This document shows, piece after piece, positions 27,457 to 35,733 of a stretch of 57,924 bases of DNA. The stretch is taken from positions 1 to 57,924 of the forward strand of contig CAYYFR010000016.1 of the NCBI GenBank assembly GCA_964470865.1, read 5' to 3'. Each line of letters starts with the position of its first letter. The first letter of the stretch is position 1. The DNA comes from JAEUOS01 sp964470865. GTDB taxonomy: Bacteria; Pseudomonadota; Gammaproteobacteria; Burkholderiales; JAEUOS01. Position numbers and translations under genes: made by a program. The notes below the pieces were generated by a model. The model was not told the DNA's origin. It made no database searches and saw only the letters and a program-made list of their open reading frames with translations.

Positions 27457-27855
27457 CTACCAAGCGATCTTCAAACCGAGCGCCTGATACTCGCTTAGCG
27501 CCCGGTCGCGCGTTACGAATGTCCAATCGCGCTGCATGCACTGCCAGATCAACATGCGATCAAACGGATCCTTGTGCGCTCGCCGCGGAAGACGATGGAA
27601 ACCGGCGGCCTCCTCCGCTGACGGGGCGACGATCTGCAGTCGCATTTGGCGCGCGATCGGCACCAGGTCTTCAGGATCGCAGCCGGAAAGCTCAAGCTTG
27701 CCAAGAGCGAACTTGAGTGATATCTCCCAGAAACTGACCGTACTCAGATTGATATGGTTGGAGGGGTCGGCGATGGTCTTGCGCATCTTTGTGGACAGTC
27801 GTTCCGGCTCCATGGCTGCCCACAAAAAGCTGTGCGTATCCAGAAGCGCGATCAT
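27457..27855 (-). CDS. vapC: Type II toxin, PIN-domain ribonuclease (VapC family)
   Basis: A 132-residue PIN protein. The metal-binding acids are at LLDTHSFLW (Asp6), SFWEISLK (Glu), HKDPFDRML (Asp) and TRDRAL (Asp), the standard PIN set, so it should be an active Mg2+-dependent RNase. Its start overlaps the stop of the antitoxin gene by 4 bp, the usual coupling of vapBC-like modules. LPRRAHKDPFDRMLIW places it in the DTHxxLW subgroup that pairs with Phd-type antitoxins. Confidence 0.9.
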   Translation of the reverse strand: MIALLDTHSFLWAAMEPERLSTKMRKTIADPSNHINLSTVSFWEISLKFALGKLELSGCDPEDLVPIARQMRLQIVAPSAEEAAGFHRLPRRAHKDPFDRMLIWQCMQRDWTFVTRDRALSEYQALGLKIAW

Positions 27856-28091
27856 GCCGACAGCAGGCTCTCGTCTCGCAGAGCGAAATCCTTGGCGAAC
27901 CTTACGCGAGCCTTGCCCTTGAGCAATCCGAGCGGCCGCTCTACAGACTGCGGCAGTTGCGCATACGGCACCAACGCTGCTACTTTCCGATGCTTGCGGC
28001 CATACGCGACGACGACCGTCTCGCCGTCGCGCACGGCCTCAAGCACTTCGGAAAAGCGCGCCTTGAATTCGCCCACGGTCAAGGTTTTCAT
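27852..28091 (-). CDS. Type II antitoxin, Phd/YefM family
   Basis: A 79-residue antitoxin. It begins MKTLTVGEFKARFSEVLEAV and continues GETVVVAYGRKHRKVAALVP, the Phd/YefM DNA-binding fold, and ends with a charged, probably disordered, toxin-wrapping tail. The ATG at 28091 is chosen because the family starts there. It is coupled to the PIN toxin by a 4 bp overlap. It should repress its own operon at the inverted repeat just upstream. Confidence 0.88.
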   Translation of the reverse strand: MKTLTVGEFKARFSEVLEAVRDGETVVVAYGRKHRKVAALVPYAQLPQSVERPLGLLKGKARVRFAKDFALRDESLLSA

Positions 28092-28115
28092 GTTGCGGCG
28101 GCTACTGTTGCATGC

Positions 28116-28134
28116 CAACTTAATTGTCAAGTTG
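28116..28134 (-). promoter_or_regulatory. Candidate operator/promoter of the antitoxin-toxin operon
   Basis: CAACTT and AAGTTG form an inverted repeat around a 7-nt AT-rich spacer, 25 bp upstream of the antitoxin ATG. On the minus strand the same stretch contains a TTGACA hexamer, and a TATGAT-like hexamer lies just beyond. This is the position where Phd-type antitoxins bind for autoregulation. Assigned from position and symmetry only. Confidence 0.45.
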
Positions 28135-28321
28135 TCATCATAGCATCGCCTCTGGCAACGCGTCGCACGGTTGCGGCACGAAGCACAAAGCCTGCCCGCG
28201 CCTCCTCAATTGACCCGCCGACATTGGCGGACTGATACTCTGTGGTTTGGTGGCAAACTCACCTGAAATCCGCGTCTGACGTCGCATCCATTGCCCGAAC
28301 CTCCGCGAAGGAACCAAACAT

Positions 28322-28753
28322 ATGACACGCAGTAACCAGGTTCTTGGCCTCGATCATGTGGTGCTGCGCGTGCGCAGCCTGGAAAAAAGCGTGGCCTTCT
28401 ACCGCGCGGTGATGGGCGCGCGCATCGAGCGCCAACTGAAAACGCCGCGCATCGTGCAAATGCGCATCGGCGAATCACTGGTCGACCTGGTGCCGGGCGG
28501 CAAGCGCAGCGCGGGCGCCCAGCACAACATGGATCACTTCGCGGTGCGCGTGGCCATGCTCGATGCCGCCATGCTGGCGCGCCGCCTCAAACCCTTCGGC
28601 ATCACGCCCGGCGAAATCAAGGACCGCTACGGCTCCGGCGGCTACGGCCCTTCGATTTATTTCAACGATATCGACGGCAACACGCTGGAATTCAAGGGCC
28701 CGGCGACGCGGCCGCGCATCATGCGCGGGGTCAGGAAGGCAGCAGCCGCGTGA
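28322..28753 (+). CDS. VOC family protein (glyoxalase/extradiol dioxygenase-like)
   Basis: A 143-residue vicinal-oxygen-chelate protein made of one paired beta-alpha-beta unit. Metal ligands can be placed at GLDHVVLRV (His), NMDHFAVRV (His) and GNTLEFKGP (Glu). The last 15 residues are basic. The family covers lactoylglutathione lyase, dioxygenases, epimerases and resistance proteins; nothing here decides among them. A hydratase gene related to 2-keto-4-pentenoate hydratase follows 184 bp downstream, which makes a role in ring-cleavage chemistry conceivable. Confidence 0.82.
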   Translation: MTRSNQVLGLDHVVLRVRSLEKSVAFYRAVMGARIERQLKTPRIVQMRIGESLVDLVPGGKRSAGAQHNMDHFAVRVAMLDAAMLARRLKPFGITPGEIKDRYGSGGYGPSIYFNDIDGNTLEFKGPATRPRIMRGVRKAAAA

Positions 28754-28936
28754 GTTGCAGCGCGCAGCCTCGCGGGGCGGAGGCTCGATATTCCGGTTCG
28801 AGGCCGCGGACGCGAGACTCGCCACACCCCTTTGACCTCGCCGCGCCCCTTTTTTCCGAGCTGCGCGGCTGGCAACACCTCGACCCGCAAGCACCGCACC
28901 CATGCGCAGTCTTTTCCACCCACAAGCATAGCCATC

Positions 28937-29731
28937 ATGTCCGACACCGTGACCCTGCAGCCACCGATGGAAGCGCGCATCGCAACGGCCGCACGCCGCC
29001 TGCTCGATGCCCGCCGTACCCGCACTCGCATAACGCTGGACGACCTGGCCCTGACCGAAGCCGCGCACGCCTACGCGGTGCAGGACCTGGTGATCCAGAG
29101 CCTGGGTCCGATTGGTGGCTGGAAGGTCGGTGCCAAGGGGCCGGACCGCGAACCGACCTGCGCGCCCTTGCCCGCCGCCGGCATTCTGGCCACGCCCGCC
29201 ACCTTGCCCGACGGCGCATGGCGCGTGCGCGGCATCGAGACCGAGCTGGCGCTGCGCATCGATACCGACCTGCCCGAACGCGATGCGCCATACACGCTCG
29301 AAGAAGTGATCGCCGCCATCGGCGCGGTGCTGCCGACCATCGAGGTGGTGGAAACCCGCCTGCGCGAATTTCCAAAGGCTGCGCCGCTGGCGATGCTGGC
29401 AGACCTGGGGGCGCACGGCGCCCTGGTGACCGGCGCGGCGCTGTCGTTTCAGTCAGGTCTGCTGGCGACGCAAAAGCTGGCGGCGCAGCAATGGTTCGAT
29501 GACAGGCAAGTGGCCGACAGCGTCGGCGGCAACCCGGCGCAAGACCTGGGACGCGTGCTGGTGTGGCTGGCCAACCATTGCGCAAGCCGCGGCCTGGGCC
29601 TGCGCCAGGGCCAGATCGTCACCACCGGATCATGCACCGGCATGCTGTTCGCGCCGGCCGCATGCCGCGTGCGTGGAACGGTGGTCGGGCTTGGCGGCTG
29701 CGAAGTCGGCTTTGTGACCGGTGGCGACTGA
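28937..29731 (+). CDS. 2-keto-4-pentenoate hydratase / fumarylacetoacetase-fold family protein
   Basis: A 264-residue protein related to MhpD and hydratase-decarboxylases of the meta-cleavage pathway. Family marks are YAVQDLVIQSLGPIGGWKVG near residues 40-60, IETELALRI (metal-binding acids of the FAH-like fold), a central VVETRLREF, and the C-terminal GQIVTTGSCTG. The ATG at 28937 gives the usual length; an upstream extension of the frame looks non-coding. Members add water to 2-hydroxypenta-2,4-dienoates. No ring-cleavage dioxygenase of known type is adjacent, so the substrate is unknown. Confidence 0.85.
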   Translation: MSDTVTLQPPMEARIATAARRLLDARRTRTRITLDDLALTEAAHAYAVQDLVIQSLGPIGGWKVGAKGPDREPTCAPLPAAGILATPATLPDGAWRVRGIETELALRIDTDLPERDAPYTLEEVIAAIGAVLPTIEVVETRLREFPKAAPLAMLADLGAHGALVTGAALSFQSGLLATQKLAAQQWFDDRQVADSVGGNPAQDLGRVLVWLANHCASRGLGLRQGQIVTTGSCTGMLFAPAACRVRGTVVGLGGCEVGFVTGGD

Positions 29732-30155
29732 TCAAGGCTGCGGGCATGCGGCTTCGGGGCGCCGGCACCTCCCGCGATAGCCTGCCACCTTGTAGCCCTG
29801 TAGTCGAAGCGAATTGCCCGTACTCAGCGCAGCCGCGCGAAGCGTTCCTCGGCCAGCGGCTGGCGCAAGGCTTGCGCCAGCAGCGTGGCGAACGCCGGCC
29901 GCTCACGCGCGACCAGCGCGATCGACGGCGCATTGGCCGCAGTATCGGTGCCAGCACGCGCGAAAAGCGTGGTGCAGTCGTACCGGCGCTCGCGTCCGCA
30001 GCAATCGGCCCCGCCTGCGAGGCGCACACCCCCATGCTGCGGTAGAGTAGCCGTGCTTGCCGCAACGTGGCCGCAGGCGCCGCCATCCGCCGGCAGTGAA
30101 AATCGTCAATCCCGGCCGTTTCATCGGGCGCCATCGACACACAGGAGAGATGCCA
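29732..30155. other. Intergenic stretch of about 420 bp with no supported gene
   Basis: The region separates the hydratase gene from the decarboxylase-like gene. A minus-strand open frame at 29824-30027 encodes a 67-residue sequence ending ALRQPLAEERFARLR; it has no known relatives that I recognise and could be chance or a gene remnant. A ribosome site (AGGAGA) for the next gene lies at its right end. No clear promoter was seen. Confidence 0.45.
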
Positions 30156-30911
30156 ATGAACGGAATCGAAAAGACCCAGCGCGTAGGCTTGCTGGTGCCG
30201 TCGTCCAACTCCACCCAGGAGCCGGAATTCACGGCGATGCTGCCCGCCTCGGTATCGCTGCATGTGACCCGCCTGTGGCTGGCAAGCGTGGATCCTGACT
30301 CGACGCTCAACATCGTGGCCGAACTGGAGAAAGAGTCGCAGAAGCTGGCCGATGCCGATGTCGATGTGATCGTACTGGCCGCCACCGCGCCCTCGACCCG
30401 CATGGGACGAGGCTATGACGCACAGTTGGTCAAGCGCATCAGGGACGCGACCGGCAAGCACGCCACCACCGCCGCCACCGCGATGCTCGAAGCCTTTGCC
30501 GCAATGAATATCCGCCGCGTGGCGCTGGCCGCGCCCTGGGCCACCCAGACCAACACCGTGGTGGCAGCCTTCCTGCAGGCGCACGGCATCGAGGTGGTAA
30601 GCCAGGTGGCGATGGAGGTGACGCGCAACACCGACATCGGCCGGCTCGACCCGCAAACCGCGTTCGACCATGGCCTGCTGGCGAACCGCAAGGAGGCCGA
30701 CGCGGTATTCCTCGCCTGCGGCAACTGGTGGACGGCGTCGATTGTCGAACGCCTGGAAGCCGCGACGGCCAAGCCGGTGTTGACCACCAACAACATGGCG
30801 CTGTGGGCGGTGCTGAGAATCATCGGCGGCCATGCCAGCGTGCCGGGATTCGGCCGCCTGTTGCGTGACATGCCCCCGGTGCCCTTGCTGGCGCCCGCGC
30901 GGGCGGCTTGA
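30156..30911 (+). CDS. Asp/Glu racemase superfamily protein (maleate isomerase / arylmalonate decarboxylase-like)
   Basis: A 251-residue protein of the Asp/Glu/hydantoin racemase superfamily. It starts RVGLLVPSSNSTQEPEF like maleate isomerases and AMDases. The C-terminal catalytic Cys is present at residue 188 in VFLACGNWW, but the N-terminal one is Ala76 (VIVLAATAPSTRMG). The Tyr of the AMDase oxyanion pocket aligns with Trp128. A single-Cys arrangement is known from arylmalonate decarboxylase, so a decarboxylase or lyase role is more likely than racemisation. The ATG at 30156 is preferred because AGGAG lies 8 bp upstream; an ATG at 30150 would be too close. A Bug receptor gene follows immediately. 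Confidence 0.82.
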   Translation: MNGIEKTQRVGLLVPSSNSTQEPEFTAMLPASVSLHVTRLWLASVDPDSTLNIVAELEKESQKLADADVDVIVLAATAPSTRMGRGYDAQLVKRIRDATGKHATTAATAMLEAFAAMNIRRVALAAPWATQTNTVVAAFLQAHGIEVVSQVAMEVTRNTDIGRLDPQTAFDHGLLANRKEADAVFLACGNWWTASIVERLEAATAKPVLTTNNMALWAVLRIIGGHASVPGFGRLLRDMPPVPLLAPARAA

Positions 30912-30913
30912 TC

Positions 30914-31873
30914 ATGCTTGGCCGGCGGCTGATACTCGCCGTAGCGCTTGCAGCACTCGGCGGCAGTAGCGTAGTCGCCCAGGACAAAGCGGTCAGGCTG
31001 CAGGTGCCGTTTGCCACCGGCGGCGGCACCGACATCCTGGCGCGCATCATCGCGCCGCGCCTGTCGGAGCGCCTGGGCCAGCCGGTGCTGGTGGAAAACC
31101 GTGCCGGCGCGGGCGGCGCGATCGGCGCGCGCTACACCGCACAAGCGGCAGCGGACGGGCTCACCCTGATGATCGGTTCGATTTCGGAAATCGGCATCAA
31201 CCCCAGCGTGACACCGAAGATCGGCTATGACGTGTGGCGCGACTTCGTCGCCTTGGCGCCGCTGGCGGTGACCCCGATGATCCTGGTGGCGCATCCGGCG
31301 CTGCCGGCGGCCACGCCGCGCGAGGTGATCGCCCTGGCCAACGCGCGGCCCGGGCAGATCAACTATGGCTCGGCCGGCGCCGGCAGCGGCGCGCACATGG
31401 GCGCCGAGCTGTTCCGCTACATCACTAAAGTGGACATCACCCACGTGCCCTACAAGGGCACCGGCGCGGCGGTGGCCGATCTGGCCGGTGGCCAGGTGCA
31501 ACTGGTGTTCACCACGCTGCCCTCGGTGATCGGGCTGGTCAAGGGCGGCAGGCTCAAGCCGATCGCCGTGGCCAGCGCGCAGCGGGTACCGACGCTGCCC
31601 GAGGTGCCGACCTTCGTCGAGACCGGCGTGCCGGAATACCTGATGGACTACTGGTATGGCCTGTTCGCGCCCGCCGCCACACCGCGGGATATCCAGCAAC
31701 GGCTGCAGGGCGCGCTGCGCGAGGTGTTGCGCATGCCCGACATCCAGGCCAGTCTCGACAAGGCAGGCCTTTTGCCGATGGGCGGCACGGCGGAAGAATT
31801 CACCGCCTTCGTCAAGAAGGACATGGAGCGCTGGGCGGCAGTGGTCAAGGCGGCCGGCATCAAGGTCGAATAA
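30914..31873 (+). CDS. Bug/TctC family tripartite tricarboxylate transporter receptor
   Basis: A 319-residue periplasmic solute-binding protein. The signal peptide is MLGRRLILAVALAALGGSS plus VVAQ. Typical Bug features follow: VPFATGGGTDILARIIAPRL, VLVENRAGAGGAIGA, and later THVPYKGTGAAVADLAGGQV. Length is normal. The ATG at 30914 comes 3 bp after the stop of the preceding gene, so both are translated together; an alternative TTG lies at 30908. No TctA or TctB membrane genes are near, as is common for Bug proteins in Burkholderiales. The pairing suggests that the ligand is a substrate of the decarboxylase-like enzyme, probably a carboxylate. Confidence 0.9.
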   Translation: MLGRRLILAVALAALGGSSVVAQDKAVRLQVPFATGGGTDILARIIAPRLSERLGQPVLVENRAGAGGAIGARYTAQAAADGLTLMIGSISEIGINPSVTPKIGYDVWRDFVALAPLAVTPMILVAHPALPAATPREVIALANARPGQINYGSAGAGSGAHMGAELFRYITKVDITHVPYKGTGAAVADLAGGQVQLVFTTLPSVIGLVKGGRLKPIAVASAQRVPTLPEVPTFVETGVPEYLMDYWYGLFAPAATPRDIQQRLQGALREVLRMPDIQASLDKAGLLPMGGTAEEFTAFVKKDMERWAAVVKAAGIKVE

Positions 31874-31892
31874 GCCGGGAAAGAGAAATCAG

Positions 31893-33671
31893 ATGGGAAA
31901 CATGGAAACGCAAGATGTGCTCAATGCAAGCGTTGCGCCCGCCGTTACACGCTGGCTGGCCGAATTCGAGCGCGCGTTGACGGCGGCAGATGCGACAGCG
32001 CTGGAAGCCCTGTTCGTGCCGAAGTCGCACTGGCGCGACCTGCTGGCCTTTACCTGGGGTGTGAATACGGTCAGCGGCGCGACGGCGATAGCCAAATCGC
32101 TGCGGCAGTACGCGGGTGACAAGGCGGCGTGCAACTTCGCCATCGACCCCGCACGCACCGCACCGAGTGTGGTCAGGCGCGCCGGCACGCATACCGTCGA
32201 GGCATTTTTCCGGTTTGACACCGCGGGCACGCGCGCCCAGGGTGTGCTGCGCCTTGACCCGCAGGGCGCTGACGGCCAAATGCCGCGCGCCTGGACGCTC
32301 TTCACCGCAGTCGACGAAATCAAGGGTCATGAGGAAAACACCGGCAGCCGCCGGCCGCGTGGCGAATCCTATTCACGGGATTTCAAGGGCCCGAACTGGC
32401 TTGACAGGCGCAAGGCAGCGGCGGCATACGAGAACCATGATCCCGACGTGCTGGTGGTGGGCGGCGGCCAGGCCGGGCTATCGATTGGTGCAAGCTTGCA
32501 GCAACTCGGGGTCGATGCTCTGGTGGTGGATCGCGGCGCGCGCGTGGGCGACAACTGGCGCCTGCGTTACCACGCTTTGACCCTGCACAACCAGGTGCAG
32601 GTGAACCACCTGCCTTACATGCATTTCCCGCCCAACTTTCCCACCTACATCCCCAAGGACAAGCTGGCCAACTGGTTCGAATCGTACGCAGAGGCGATGG
32701 AGATCAACTTCTGGACCGCCACCGAGATGACCGGCGCCAGCTTTGACGCCGCCAGCGGGCGCTGGACGGTGCAATTGCGGCGGGCAGAGGGCACCCGCAC
32801 CCTGCACCCCCGACACATCGTGATGGCCAATGGCGCCAGTGCCATACCGAACCTGCCGGAGATTGCCAGCCTGGCCAACTTCAAGGGCCGCTGCATTCAT
32901 GCGAGCCAGTATGGCGACGCCACGCCATGGGCCGGGCGCAACGTGATGGTGATCGGCACCGGCACCAGCGGCCATGACATCGCGCAGGACCTGCATTCCA
33001 ACGGTGCAACAGTCACCCTGGTGCAGCGCAGCCCGACGCTGGTGGTCAACATCGAACCGGCGGCGCAGTTGCCGTATACCGTCTACAACGAAGGGCGTGC
33101 GCTCGAAGAATGCGACCTGATCGCCGCCTCCACACCGCTGGCCTTGTTTGAACAATCGCACCGCCGGTTGGCAGACGAGGCGCGCGCGCTCGACGCGCCG
33201 CTGTTGAACGACCTGCGGCGCGCCGGTTTTCGCATCAATGAAGAAGACAAGACCGGCTGGCAGTTCATGTATCTGACACGTGGCGGCGGCTACTACTTCA
33301 ATGTTGGCTGCTCGAACCTGATCGCCGAAGGCAAGATCGCGCTTAAGCAATTCGCCGATATCGAGGCCTTCGAAGCCAGCGGTGCACGCATGAAGAACGG
33401 CGACCTGCTGCACGCCGATCTGCTGGTGCTTGCCACCGGCTACAAGGGCCCGCAGCATGCGGTGCGCCAGTTGTTCGGCGAGGAGGTCGCCGCGCGCGTC
33501 GGCCCGGTATGGGGCATCGATTGGCAGAAGCAGGAGCTGTGCAACATGTGGACGCCCACCGGCCAGCCGGGCCTGTGGTTCATCGCCGGCAGCTTCGCGC
33601 AGTGCCGCATTTACTCGAAGTTTCTGGCGCTGCAGATCAAGGCGCGGCAAGTGGGACTGGTGGCGGCCTGA
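31893..33671 (+). CDS. FAD-dependent flavin monooxygenase with N-terminal SnoaL-like domain
   Basis: A 592-residue protein with two parts. Residues 15-145 look like an NTF2/SnoaL-type domain (EFERALTAADATALEALFVP, WRDLLAFTWG). From residue 185 a flavin monooxygenase follows with the FAD-binding GGGQAGL at 190-196, the NADPH-binding GTGTSG near 355, and LVLATGYKG near the C-terminus, equivalent to the FMO/BVMO ATGY motif. Similar fusions occur in proteobacterial FAD/NAD(P)-binding oxidoreductases. It is downstream of the Bug receptor by 19 bp with an AAGAG ribosome site. It probably hydroxylates or Baeyer-Villiger-oxidises the imported compound. Confidence 0.88.
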   Translation: MGNMETQDVLNASVAPAVTRWLAEFERALTAADATALEALFVPKSHWRDLLAFTWGVNTVSGATAIAKSLRQYAGDKAACNFAIDPARTAPSVVRRAGTHTVEAFFRFDTAGTRAQGVLRLDPQGADGQMPRAWTLFTAVDEIKGHEENTGSRRPRGESYSRDFKGPNWLDRRKAAAAYENHDPDVLVVGGGQAGLSIGASLQQLGVDALVVDRGARVGDNWRLRYHALTLHNQVQVNHLPYMHFPPNFPTYIPKDKLANWFESYAEAMEINFWTATEMTGASFDAASGRWTVQLRRAEGTRTLHPRHIVMANGASAIPNLPEIASLANFKGRCIHASQYGDATPWAGRNVMVIGTGTSGHDIAQDLHSNGATVTLVQRSPTLVVNIEPAAQLPYTVYNEGRALEECDLIAASTPLALFEQSHRRLADEARALDAPLLNDLRRAGFRINEEDKTGWQFMYLTRGGGYYFNVGCSNLIAEGKIALKQFADIEAFEASGARMKNGDLLHADLLVLATGYKGPQHAVRQLFGEEVAARVGPVWGIDWQKQELCNMWTPTGQPGLWFIAGSFAQCRIYSKFLALQIKARQVGLVAA

Positions 33672-33768
33672 GGTTCCGGCGCCCTTAAGGCCCACGCGCA
33701 CGGGCTTGCAGGTACCGGCACGGCGGCAGCTTGTTTCGATCCGGCGAATAGCGCCGTCGATCGGCATC

Positions 33769-34500
33769 TCACGCAGCGCCGGGCAAAGGCTGGCAATCAA
33801 ACGCCGTGAAATCGAATTCGAACAGGCTCCGGCCTTCGCGCTGCCAGATCACGGAGCGCTCGCGCACGGTGAGAAACCAGGATTGCGCGCGCGTCAGCGG
33901 ATCGCCATTGACCAGGGCCACGGGATCGAGTGCGGCCACGCAGTCGCCACGCTGCGGGTCACGCACTGATTCGTAGACGATGACTGCGACTTCGCACGCC
34001 CGCGCCCGCGCCGCCAGCGCCTGTGCAGGACCGTAGTCGGAGGCGCTCGCCCATTGCGCCCGGCGCGCAGCCCAGGGTGCTCGCGTCAGGTCCCAGCCCC
34101 GCGCGCGGATGCGCGCCGGGAACAGTGTCATCGAATGCGCATCAAGCCCGCGCAGGCCGGCACTGTCGCGCACGAAGCGCCACTTCCAGAACCCGGCTTC
34201 AGCGCAAGCCGTGCGCGCGGCGACAGCGCCGTAGAAGACCCCCGGTTCGCCACTTGCGCGAAAACGGCTGCCGCCAATGCGCGGTGCGTAACGCAATGGT
34301 GTGGCCAAAAGCCAGTGCAAGTGGCGCGCCGCCGCCGGTACCGGCGGCTTGGCCGCTTCGAGAATCTCTTCGAGCACCTTCTGGTCGGCCGGGTTGTTGC
34401 CGACCAGTCGCATGGTCGAAATCACATGCTGCGACTCCACCGCCCGCCACACGCGGGTGTCGACCGCGACCGCCGGCTCAGACCGGGCCGCGGGCGGCAT
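33769..34500 (-). CDS. RES-domain toxin (NAD+-depleting)
   Basis: A 243-residue RES-family protein. Conserved Arg, Tyr and Glu residues are seen in RVWRAVES, FRASGEPGVFYGAVAARTACAEAGFW and the C-terminal SWFLTVRERSVIW region. RES toxins such as MbcT degrade NAD+ and are neutralised by MbcA/ParS/Xre-type antitoxins. The antitoxin gene upstream overlaps by 23 bp, so this is a standard RES-Xre module. The product is longer than the minimal RES domain, with an N-terminal extension of about 50 residues. Confidence 0.88.
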   Translation of the reverse strand: MPPAARSEPAVAVDTRVWRAVESQHVISTMRLVGNNPADQKVLEEILEAAKPPVPAAARHLHWLLATPLRYAPRIGGSRFRASGEPGVFYGAVAARTACAEAGFWKWRFVRDSAGLRGLDAHSMTLFPARIRARGWDLTRAPWAARRAQWASASDYGPAQALAARARACEVAVIVYESVRDPQRGDCVAALDPVALVNGDPLTRAQSWFLTVRERSVIWQREGRSLFEFDFTAFDCQPLPGAA

Positions 34501-34876
34501 CCAGATAGTCCACTACATGCACCAGGCCCTGCACATCGGCCAACAGTTGCGCCGGCGTCGCGTTGTCGAAGGCGCGATTGGCGCTGGCGAGCCAGGCGCG
34601 GGCGTCTTCCGGGCGCCCACCCACCATGGAATCGAGCGAGCGGTACAGGCGCACCAGGAGCGCTGCAAGGGACCATTCCTTGCGCTCTTCGGAGAGCGTG
34701 TAGTCGCCGCTTTTCATGCGCGAAACCGTCGGTGCGGAAACCCCGATGATCTGCCCGAGTTGTGCCTGGGTGATGCCGAGCACTTCGGCGGCCTTGAGAG
34801 TGGCCGATGTCAGCACCTGACCGCGCCGCATGGCGGGGTCGGGTTGGGCGGCCGGGTTGCTGCGGATAGCCTGCAT
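34478..34876 (-). CDS. MbcA/ParS/Xre family antitoxin
   Basis: A 132-residue antitoxin. The N-terminal half contains a helix-turn-helix (LGITQAQLGQIIGVSAPTVS) and the C-terminal half the toxin-binding MbcA/ParS domain with LYRSLDSMVGGRPEDARAWL and a helical end. The ATG at 34876 is chosen because the domain and the minus-strand promoter region fit it; the frame continues a few codons upstream. It overlaps the RES toxin gene and probably represses the shared promoter through the inverted repeat just upstream. Confidence 0.87.
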   Translation of the reverse strand: MQAIRSNPAAQPDPAMRRGQVLTSATLKAAEVLGITQAQLGQIIGVSAPTVSRMKSGDYTLSEERKEWSLAALLVRLYRSLDSMVGGRPEDARAWLASANRAFDNATPAQLLADVQGLVHVVDYLDAARGPV

Positions 34877-34897
34877 TGGGCGCAATGCGAAAGTGTT

Positions 34898-34931
34898 CTG
34901 TAGAAATTTTAGTATCAATTAATTTCTGCAG
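34898..34931 (-). promoter_or_regulatory. Inverted repeat and promoter upstream of the Xre-RES operon
   Basis: CTGTAGAAATT and AATTTCTGCAG form 11-bp arms with one mismatch around a 12-nt spacer, 22 bp upstream of the antitoxin ATG. The spacer on the minus strand holds TAAAAT, a good -10 hexamer. The block is strongly AT-rich in an otherwise GC-rich region. It is very likely the autoregulatory operator. The rest of the roughly 310 bp gap to the right shows no gene. Confidence 0.6.
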
Positions 34932-35190
34932 GAATCAAAAGGCGTTGGTCATCGATGACCAAGGCCTTCGGTGCAGCACGGATCTTCCTGGAGGAACATC
35001 ACGGAGTTGAAGGTTTGGCGTAAGCGCCAGTGTCCGGGCTTGACCCGGCTGCCGCGCCGTCACAGATGCCCGTCGGCCGCCCCGGGCAATGAGCGCGAAG
35101 CGCACACCAGCGCAGCCGCGCGCTTCGCCCCATGCACGCGGCCCGCGATTCAATCCGGGCGCCCAACCTGCGTGCCGGACAATCACCAAT

Positions 35191-35475
35191 TCAGTGCGTG
35201 AACCTCGATATCGGGCGCACCAACGGCGACGCATAGTCGCGGCCGACCCTGGCGCAGACATCCGCGTAGTTGCGCCGCGCCGCCGGCGGCAGCGAATCGA
35301 TATCCACCTCGCCAGACTGGCTGCACGGAAAGGTCAAGGCATGCCCCTGACGGAAGAACGAGGCGAAAACTACTTCGAAGCGATTGCCACCGGCGGCAGC
35401 CGCGCGCCCGCCGCTGCCGGAAGACGGAACGGGCATCAACTGCAAGGCAAGATCGGGCAATGGTTGGCTGGACAT
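35191..35475 (-). CDS. Small conserved protein of unknown function
   Basis: A 94-residue protein. The pattern FASFFRQGHALTFPC, then GEVDIDSLPPAARRNYADVC and VGRDYASPLVRP resembles a short uncharacterised family seen in many betaproteobacteria, with a basic and aromatic mid-part. There is no signal peptide, membrane segment or catalytic motif. The ATG at 35475 is the natural family start; an in-frame extension upstream is unsupported. It lies between the RES-Xre and PIN-type toxin modules and is on the opposite strand to the latter. Confidence 0.6.
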   Translation of the reverse strand: MSSQPLPDLALQLMPVPSSGSGGRAAAAGGNRFEVVFASFFRQGHALTFPCSQSGEVDIDSLPPAARRNYADVCARVGRDYASPLVRPISRFTH

Positions 35476-35550
35476 GGCGGGTCTGCGAAGCGCTCGTATT
35501 GACTGCGGTTGCGGGCTCCAGCCGACGGCCTCTCCGTCAGGATCGCCCAA

Positions 35551-35733
35551 TTGTCATCAAGCAAAACCTGCGCCAAAGTGCGGCACGAAATCGAAGCGAT
35601 GCGCGCGCTGGGCATCGATAGCCAGGAAGACCTGTTCCTGCTGAAGGCGCAAGCGCGCCTGCCGATGCCGCGACGGCCTGATGGACAAACCGATGACATG
35701 GTTGAACAGTTGAAGGCACTGCCGACAGCTTGA
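35551..35733 (+). CDS. Putative antitoxin of a PIN-like toxin
   Basis: About 60 residues from a TTG start that has an AGGA ribosome site 8 bp upstream: MSSSKTCAKVRHEIEAMRAL and then GIDSQEDLFLLKAQARLPMP. The short, helical, charged sequence and the position directly before a PIN-like gene are those of an antitoxin, but I cannot name the family. The frame opens earlier (35509), so the start is tentative. Its stop overlaps a TTG that may start the toxin (TTGA). Confidence 0.55.
   Translation: MSSSKTCAKVRHEIEAMRALGIDSQEDLFLLKAQARLPMPRRPDGQTDDMVEQLKALPTA

Noticed and set aside
29824..30027. A 67-codon minus-strand frame in the gap before the decarboxylase-like gene
   Set aside because: No recognised family, no ribosome site, and it lies in DNA where random open frames are frequent.
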